A stretch of 64,000 nucleotides of DNA from Thermogladius sp023256015 (GTDB taxonomy: Archaea; Thermoproteota; Thermoprotei_A; Sulfolobales; Desulfurococcaceae). The DNA lies in contig NZ_CP151274.1 in assembly GCF_051131135.1 (NCBI RefSeq), forward strand, positions 186,001 to 250,000, given 5' to 3'. Position numbers and translations under genes: made by a program. Of the stretch, positions 58,951-64,000 are shown piece after piece; position 1 is the stretch's first letter; every line of letters begins with the position of its first letter. Under the pieces are notes generated by a model. The model was not told the origin of the DNA and searched no databases. It saw only the letters and a program-made list of their open reading frames with translations.

Positions 58951-60096
58951 TTGTTCAACGTCGTCAAGCTACTGGAGCTGAAGGAGAAGCTCAGAGAGGA
59001 GGTCCGGGGCCTACTGAGCGAGAGAGAAGCCCGAGAGGCCGAGAACGATCCCCACGCTAAAAGGAGGCCTAGGCCTTGCGGTCTGACCATCCACACCTCG
59101 ATCGGATGCTTCTTTCAGTGTAGGTACTGCTACATATACGATATGGGGTTCCCAGCGAAGGCGAGCCCGTACCCGCTTAGCGGTATCCAGGTCGTCTACG
59201 CGCTCCTCTCAAACAAGTACTTCATACCGTCTCTGCATGGGACATACCTCGCAATCGGTAGCGTATCAGAGCCTTTCCACCCCCTAGTAAAGGAGCGGAC
59301 TATTGAGTACGTTCGGGCGTTCTACACGTACTTGGGTAACCCAGTCCAGTTCTCGACCAAGGCATATATCAGCAGAGACGATGCCGCGAGAATAGCCGGT
59401 GCGAGTAGGGGGCTAATATCCCCGCTTGTCTCAGTCGTCACTCTGAGCAAGTGGAGCGAACTCGAACCCTACGCACCGAGGCCCGAACTCAGGCTCGAGA
59501 CTATTAAGAACCTTAGAGAGACAGGGTTAAAGCCCTTCCTCTTCCTCAGACCCATAATACCTGGCGTTACTGAGCGCGAGTACAAGGAGGTAGTTGACAA
59601 AGCCCTCGAGTACGGCGCGGTGGGGGTCGTAGCGGGCGGGTTGAGGGTTACGAAAGGCATTATAAAGAATTTGAAGGAGTCGGGCGTCGATATAAGGGAG
59701 GTGTTAAAAAGGGTAGACGTCCCAGTCGAGAAGATGAAAAACGGGGTCCAGTACGATGTCTACACAGGCGACATCAAGTCCGGTATCCAGAAGTACGCGT
59801 TGAAGAGGGGCTTGCTGTTTTTCCCCTCAGCCTGCATGGCGAACTTGTACACCCACGGGATGAGGTGCTGGAAGATGGGTTTGTACGGAGTCGAAGTAGG
59901 CGGAATGAGAAGGCCCCGCGTCGACGAAGTCACCTCGCTCTTTGAGAGACTGGGGTTCGAAGCTTCCTCGGTGACGTTGGGTGCGGCCACAATAGTTGCC
60001 AAGGGGAAGTGCGTGAACTGCGACCCTACGTATGTATCCGAGGTTGTCCTACACGAGTTCAAGATGTGCCCCAGGCTCAGGTTAAGCAAGGGTTGA
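58951..60096 (+). CDS. Radical SAM protein, SplB-like
   Basis: A radical SAM enzyme of 381 residues with the cluster motif CFFQCRYC (CxxxCxxC) near residues 53-60, in the style of COG1533 (spore photoproduct lyase-related) archaeal proteins. Extra cysteines near the C-terminus (CMANLYTHGMRC, CVNC, CPRL) may bind a second cluster. The reaction is unknown; DNA repair or modification is a common guess for this group. Starts at TTG. The next radical SAM gene follows after about 70 nt. Confidence 0.82.
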   Translation: MFNVVKLLELKEKLREEVRGLLSEREAREAENDPHAKRRPRPCGLTIHTSIGCFFQCRYCYIYDMGFPAKASPYPLSGIQVVYALLSNKYFIPSLHGTYLAIGSVSEPFHPLVKERTIEYVRAFYTYLGNPVQFSTKAYISRDDAARIAGASRGLISPLVSVVTLSKWSELEPYAPRPELRLETIKNLRETGLKPFLFLRPIIPGVTEREYKEVVDKALEYGAVGVVAGGLRVTKGIIKNLKESGVDIREVLKRVDVPVEKMKNGVQYDVYTGDIKSGIQKYALKRGLLFFPSACMANLYTHGMRCWKMGLYGVEVGGMRRPRVDEVTSLFERLGFEASSVTLGAATIVAKGKCVNCDPTYVSEVVLHEFKMCPRLRLSKG

Positions 60097-60167
60097 CGAG
60101 ATTTAATCCCTATAACCCCTCTTACCACGAGATCAAAGTGGGAGAGACTAGGAGTAGTGCCGGAGAC

Positions 60168-61292
60168 ATGGGCACGTGCTCTTTTTGCGGGAGGTCCTCG
60201 AGGACGATCTCGTCCTTTCTGGGAGTTTGCGTAGACTGCCTGAGGAAGAACAAAGGCGCGCTCTACCATGTATTAAAGATTCACGAAGAGGTCCGAAGGG
60301 AGCTGGGCAAACGGCAGGAGCCCACCGGCAACGGCTTGAAGTGTACCGTGTGCGGTAGGTCTTGCTCTCTACGCGACGGGGAGGTCGGCTATTGCGGGCT
60401 CAGATACTCGACTACCGGGAAGGTGTCCGCCTTCCTTAGGGCGGATACTATGCTGGGCCACGTGTACTACGACCCTCACCCAACGAACTGCGTAGCGGTT
60501 GAGGTGTGCCCGGCGGCTAAAGGGGTTGGCTACCCGGTCTACGCCCTCACCCCCAACGGGGAGCCGGGTTACTACAACATCGCTGTATTTTTCGGTTCTT
60601 GTAATTTGAACTGTCTCTTCTGCCAGAACTGGGAACACCACCTTATAGCAGTTAGAAAGGGGCCCAGCTTCACTATTGACGACCTTGGGAAGGCTGTAAA
60701 CGGGCAGACAACCTGCGTCTGCTTCTTCGGTGGAGACCCGTCTGTGTTCTCCACCGCAGCTATCATCGCCGCGAAAAGAATGGTAAAAAGGGCAAAAGAA
60801 GTCGGGCTCAGGGTTTTCAGAGTCTGCTGGGAGACCAACGGGCTCTGGAATCCGGCGATTTTCGAAAAGGCGGTCGAGCTCTCACTAGAGACGGGGGGCA
60901 TAGTCAAGGTCGACATGAAGGCGTGGAGCCCAGAGGTCTACAGTGCGCTGACGGGGGTGAGGCCCGAACACGTTCACCTGATCAGGGAGAACGTGGAAAG
61001 AGCTGCGAAGCTATTTGAAAAAAGGAGAGAGCCCCCGCTACTAGTCGTATCGGTACTACTTGTACCAGGGTATATAGACGACTACGAGCTAGACGGTATC
61101 ACGAAGTTTGTCGCGGGCCTGAACCCCGACATACCCGTCGTCTTTCTGGGCTTCCACCCGGACTTCTACCTCAACGACCTACCAAGGACGAGTTGGTCTC
61201 ACGCTAGGAGGGCGTTGAAAATCGCGGAGGAGAACGGGCTTAGAAGGGTCTATTTGGGGAACACGTTCCTCCTCGGAAACGCTTACGACTGA
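60168..61292 (+). CDS. Radical SAM protein with N-terminal zinc ribbons (AmmeMemoRadiSam-like)
   Basis: About 374 residues. The N-terminus has two Cys-rich motifs, CSFCGRSS...CVDC and CTVCGRSC...YCGL, then the radical SAM cluster CNLNCLFCQNW. The layout resembles PflA-like archaeal radical SAM proteins of the AmmeMemoRadiSam or COG1313 type. Substrate unknown. The frame is open from 60009 inside the preceding gene; ATG at 60168 with GGAG upstream starts at the zinc ribbon, and a GTG at 60138 is possible. It overlaps the DUF998-type gene by 10 nt, convergently. Confidence 0.82.
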   Translation: MGTCSFCGRSSRTISSFLGVCVDCLRKNKGALYHVLKIHEEVRRELGKRQEPTGNGLKCTVCGRSCSLRDGEVGYCGLRYSTTGKVSAFLRADTMLGHVYYDPHPTNCVAVEVCPAAKGVGYPVYALTPNGEPGYYNIAVFFGSCNLNCLFCQNWEHHLIAVRKGPSFTIDDLGKAVNGQTTCVCFFGGDPSVFSTAAIIAAKRMVKRAKEVGLRVFRVCWETNGLWNPAIFEKAVELSLETGGIVKVDMKAWSPEVYSALTGVRPEHVHLIRENVERAAKLFEKRREPPLLVVSVLLVPGYIDDYELDGITKFVAGLNPDIPVVFLGFHPDFYLNDLPRTSWSHARRALKIAEENGLRRVYLGNTFLLGNAYD

Positions 61293-61840
61293 CCTGAAGC
61301 GGTCTTCCCGAGGTCTCTAGCCAGAGTGGCGAGCATCGATACGAGCGAGACTAGCTCGGGGACGGCGGCGCCCGGCGGAAAGTTGGACGCGAAGTGGGCT
61401 GTCCAGACCCCTAAATTGACGAGCCCTAGGGCGGCAATCACTGCCCCCTCGACAGAGGTCTCCATGGCGTGTACCACCATGTAGGCTATTGAGGCCAAGA
61501 AGAAGAGTAGAGAGACGTAGAAGTGCAGCCTCCCGTAGTCCTCCGGGTAAACACCTATCATGGTCAGAGAGTAGCCTCCTAACACGAGCAGGGCTCTGTA
61601 GGGTGCGGCGAGGTGGCGTGCTACCGAGGTCGCGTATACCAACAGGATAGCCCCCGTGGTGGACACCAACCCGTTAAACACCACAGCTGTCAGGCCGTTC
61701 CCGATTCTCCCAAGATCGCTGAATGCGTTCTCCCAGATGTTAAACCAGGGGGTGCACCAGGCGAGGAGCAGTAGAGAGAGGAGAGACGCGATAAAGGGTG
61801 AGACGAGGATTAAGGGTCTTGCCTCCACCGAGGACACCAA
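61283..61840 (-). CDS. DUF998 family membrane protein
   Basis: A protein of 185 residues with six hydrophobic helices. The first loop reads WFNIWENAFSDLGRIGNG, typical of DUF998, where the SDLG motif is conserved, and VYPEDYGRLHFYVSLLFF follows. The family has no known function. It is divergent from the export-protein gene at 61882. Confidence 0.82.
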   Translation of the reverse strand: MVSSVEARPLILVSPFIASLLSLLLLAWCTPWFNIWENAFSDLGRIGNGLTAVVFNGLVSTTGAILLVYATSVARHLAAPYRALLVLGGYSLTMIGVYPEDYGRLHFYVSLLFFLASIAYMVVHAMETSVEGAVIAALGLVNLGVWTAHFASNFPPGAAVPELVSLVSMLATLARDLGKTASGQS

Positions 61841-61881
61841 GTTTTTATTCGACCGCGGGTCTCTTAAATAGGTAGTGCGCG

Positions 61882-62394
61882 GTGTTCCACGTGGGCAGTG
61901 TAGCGTACGAGCTACTACTCGTCCTTCTGGTGGGGTTCTCGCCCGTGGCCGAGATACGAGGGGCCATACCGCTTGCGTACTACTTCTTCAGACAGGACCA
62001 GGCGCTCTACATGGTGGCACTGGCCGCAGGTTTATTGGGTAATCTAGCGGTGGCCCCCATAGCCGTTCTCGCCTTGAGGTTCGTTGAGAGGAAGATTGTA
62101 AACAACAGTAGAGCCCCCGGTTTTCTGAAGAGACTCTACTGGAAAGTCGTGGACTACGCTAGGAAAAAGGCGAGAGGGCACGAGAAGCTAGAGTTCGCCG
62201 GCCTGGCAGTATTCGTCGCGATACCCTTACCAGGTACTGGGGCGTGGACTGGCGCGCTCGTAGCGCACGTGCTGGGTATGGATCTTAGAAAGGGGGTTCT
62301 CAGTATCGAGCTAGGCGTGCTCGGGGCTTTCCTAATAGTCTTAGCGGTCGTCGAGACCGGTGCCACGGTGTTAAGGGTGTTTTTCGGGTTGTGA
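61882..62394 (+). CDS. Small multidrug export family protein (COG2426)
   Basis: A membrane protein of 170 residues with four or five helices. GFSPVAEIRGAIPLAYYF and IPLPGTGAWTGALVAHVLGM match the COG2426 small multidrug export family, which is related to DedA/VTT proteins; the latter are now known to include lipid scramblases, so drug export may be a historical label. GTG at 61882 or at 61891 (better spaced from GGTG) starts translation. Confidence 0.85.
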   Translation: MFHVGSVAYELLLVLLVGFSPVAEIRGAIPLAYYFFRQDQALYMVALAAGLLGNLAVAPIAVLALRFVERKIVNNSRAPGFLKRLYWKVVDYARKKARGHEKLEFAGLAVFVAIPLPGTGAWTGALVAHVLGMDLRKGVLSIELGVLGAFLIVLAVVETGATVLRVFFGL

Positions 62395-62397
62395 GAG

Positions 62398-63510
62398 CTA
62401 CTTCACGACTCGCATCTTAATCCTCTTAAGCCATTCGACGCTCGCTTTCTCGGCTATCTTCTCCGTGAGTAGTACCGCGTAGGCGAGGTCGTTTAAGTCT
62501 ATTACTTCCGTGGGGGAGTGTATGTACCTGGCAGGCACCGAGACAACGCCAGCCGGTACCCCTTCCCTGTTCAGCGCTATTATCGAGGCGTCGGTAGTCC
62601 CCCCAGGTATGACCTCTAGCTGATAGGGTATCTTCTCCTCTTCGGCAACCTTGATCATGAAGTTGAGTATCTCGGGGTGTGTGATGAGGCCTGACGCGTT
62701 CCTCCCGTCGGCTATCTTGATCGCGGGGCCCTTACCCAACCTCGTGAACTGCTCACTCTTCGCCACACCAGGGAAGTCGCTCGCGATAGTGACATCAAGG
62801 GCGATCGCCGCGCTGGGGGAGATTGCGAAGGCAGCAGTCCTAGCCCCCTTGAGCCCGACCTCCTCTTGGACGGTTGCTACCGCGTATACGTCGGCCTCGT
62901 TGTTGTCAATCAGCTGGAAGGCCTTGAGCATCACAGCGAGACCTGCCCTATCGTCAAACGCCTTGCCTGTGACTCTATCTCCGGTCAACCTCTCCATGGC
63001 CCTGTCGAACACCGCCACGTCGCCAACTCTCACCCCCATTTTTTCCACCTCGTCCCGCGATGACGCCCCGATGTCGACGAAGAGCTCTTTTATCTCGGGT
63101 ATCTTCTGGGCCTCCTCCGGCTTGACTACGTGAGGGGGCTTTAAGCCTATGACGCCTTTCACAGTCCTCCCGCTCCTAGTCACTATGACTACGCGCTGGT
63201 GTAGTAGGGTCCTCTCGAGAACCCCGCCTATCGGGGTGACGCGCAGGAAGCCGTCGTCCTCAATGTAGGACACGAACAGCCCTATCTCGTCCATGTGGGC
63301 CGCGAGCATCAAGCTGGCCCCTCCCTTGCTTCCCTTCTTTAACGCGATCACGTTGCCTAAGGAGTCCACCCACACCTTGTCCGCGTTCCTCTCCAGCTCG
63401 CTTATCACGGTATCGTGGATCAAGTACTCAAAACCGCTTGGTGCGTGGACGCTTGTCAGCTTCTGGAGTAAACTGTACATTTCCTCCTTTAACTTGCCAA
63501 GCTCGACCAT
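62398..63510 (-). CDS. M42 family aminopeptidase (TET/CelM-like)
   Basis: A metallopeptidase of about 370 residues. M42 enzymes form tetrahedral dodecamers that trim peptides. Metal ligands can be placed in AAHMDEIGLFV, AFDDRAGLAV, VQEEVGLKGART and ALDVTIASDFPG, with the last histidine in RYIHSPTEVIDLNDL. ATG at 63510 with GGTG 6 nt upstream is preferred over GTG at 63519. Consistent with peptide-based metabolism, together with glutamate dehydrogenase and the ADP-forming acyl-CoA synthetase. Confidence 0.93.
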   Translation of the reverse strand: MVELGKLKEEMYSLLQKLTSVHAPSGFEYLIHDTVISELERNADKVWVDSLGNVIALKKGSKGGASLMLAAHMDEIGLFVSYIEDDGFLRVTPIGGVLERTLLHQRVVIVTRSGRTVKGVIGLKPPHVVKPEEAQKIPEIKELFVDIGASSRDEVEKMGVRVGDVAVFDRAMERLTGDRVTGKAFDDRAGLAVMLKAFQLIDNNEADVYAVATVQEEVGLKGARTAAFAISPSAAIALDVTIASDFPGVAKSEQFTRLGKGPAIKIADGRNASGLITHPEILNFMIKVAEEEKIPYQLEVIPGGTTDASIIALNREGVPAGVVSVPARYIHSPTEVIDLNDLAYAVLLTEKIAEKASVEWLKRIKMRVVK

Positions 63511-63583
63511 AGGATACACCGAGTTGTTTAGGATATGCGCTGTGGAATATAAGTGCTAAGCCTCAGGGCAGGGTAATGCCTGA

Positions 63584-64000
63584 CTATCTAGACCTGTACT
63601 GTTCGATCAACGCGGCGATCTTCAGAGGGGCGTCCAGTGAAGTGACCACGACAGTGTTAACACCGCTCCTCCTCAACATTTTCGAGTAGTTCAACTGCTT
63701 GGTCAGCAACTCGTGCGTCTTCAGAGAGTAGAGCCCGCGGGCCCACACAGGAATGCCGATCATGTCGTAAGAGGTGATGACGGGGTTTACCACGTAAACG
63801 ATGTTCTTCAAACCAGCGAGATCCCTTGCCACTTTAACGAGGGCCTCGTAATACTCTTGGGAGTCGACGACCGTCGCGATTATCACTATGTTCCTCTCTC
63901 TCCTGAGCGACATTAGTAACATGTTGTACGCCTCCAAGAGACTCCGCGCTCTCTCCTCCTTTACAACATCCTCATAGTCGACACTAGACATGGCTTCTAG
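63584..64000 (-). CDS. Protein of unknown function, 5' end outside window
   Basis: The frame stays open to the right edge, so the ATG at 63991 may not be the true start. About 139 residues are visible: an acidic helix, a Rossmann-like strand set (NIVIIATVVDSQ, NIVYVVNPVI) and a final strand/helix (GVNTVVVTSLDAPLKIAALIEQ). It might be the C-terminal part of a DUF58-type protein, an idea based only on its pattern. Unassigned. Confidence 0.5.
   Translation of the reverse strand, partial: LEAMSSVDYEDVVKEERARSLLEAYNMLLMSLRRERNIVIIATVVDSQEYYEALVKVARDLAGLKNIVYVVNPVITSYDMIGIPVWARGLYSLKTHELLTKQLNYSKMLRRSGVNTVVVTSLDAPLKIAALIEQYRSR

Noticed and set aside
60009..60167. Upstream extension of the second radical SAM gene
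   Set aside because: It overlaps the end of the previous gene out of frame and adds no conserved residues.
1..64000. CRISPR array, insertion sequence or integrated element
   Set aside because: No regularly spaced repeats, transposase, integrase or terminal inverted repeats were seen, and the single tRNA gene is not followed by a duplicated 3' end or integrase.

Overview
The window looks like a chromosome segment of a hyperthermophilic crenarchaeon (Thermoproteota), most likely a member of the Desulfurococcales. Supporting signs are an archaeal primase large subunit, an ESCRT-III/Cdv division protein, diphthine synthase, a TrpRS of archaeal type, Taw3, archaeal D-aminoacyl-tRNA deacylase, isopentenyl phosphate kinase, a tRNA-Thr with a 25-nt intron after position 37, C/D box sRNAs, TATA-type promoters, GGTG/GAGG ribosome binding sites, and very frequent GTG and TTG starts. 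No CRISPR array, insertion sequence or integrase was seen. Genes are densely packed, with many 1-30 nt overlaps and several convergent tail-to-tail overlaps.

Layout. 1-7.1 kb holds a cut-off membrane protein, an MFS exporter, a Cys-based phosphatase, several unknown proteins and isopentenyl phosphate kinase. 7.2-12.3 kb holds a membrane glycosyltransferase-like protein, diphthine synthase and a complete BtuF/BtuC/BtuD-type (cobalamin or siderophore) ABC importer. 12.3-18.4 kb holds an isochorismatase-like hydrolase, a C/D sRNA, glutamate dehydrogenase, a prenyl synthase, hexulose-6-phosphate synthase and TrpRS. 18.4-26.6 kb is a mosaic of small proteins with CutA, an ESCRT-III paralogue, a PurM-like ATPase, a TatD-like hydrolase and an operon of a ribbon-helix-helix/coiled-coil protein, a beta-CASP nuclease and a glycosyltransferase. 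26.6-35.9 kb holds a strong C/D sRNA, pyrophosphatase, succinyl-CoA synthetase, a PfkB kinase/nucleoside phosphorylase operon, Hsp20, a YjbQ protein and nicotinate phosphoribosyltransferase. 36-46 kb holds a nucleotidyltransferase with a degenerate phosphoesterase, an ADP-forming acyl-CoA synthetase alpha subunit, SfsA, RNA-modification and proofreading genes, and an NAD(P)HX repair enzyme. 46-52.2 kb is a cell-surface island. 52.3-57.9 kb is a corrinoid methyl-transfer cluster. 58-64 kb holds tRNA-Thr, an aldo/keto reductase, two radical SAM enzymes, membrane proteins and an M42 peptidase.

Two systems stand out. First, 52.9-57.9 kb encodes a MetF-like barrel protein, an MtrH-family methyltransferase, a RamA-like ferredoxin/ASKHA corrinoid activator, a B12-binding corrinoid protein and a short MetE-core protein with a complete His/Cys/Glu/Cys zinc site. 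Together they can be read as a methyl route from a pterin to cobalamin to homocysteine, that is, a corrinoid-fed methionine synthase, with the importer at 9.4-12.3 kb as a possible cobalamin supplier. Second, 47.5-49.9 kb encodes a stalked surface protein and a membrane-spanning winged-helix regulator whose outer domains look paralogous, followed by a translationally coupled unknown cytosolic protein. This resembles a one-protein transmembrane gene-control module.

Short elements include one strong C/D box sRNA (26.68 kb) with a possible 23S rRNA target near the peptidyl-transferase centre, a second well-formed C/D sRNA (13.45 kb), two weaker candidates, and two small genes (52 and 55 codons) supported by ribosome binding sites or cysteine motifs.
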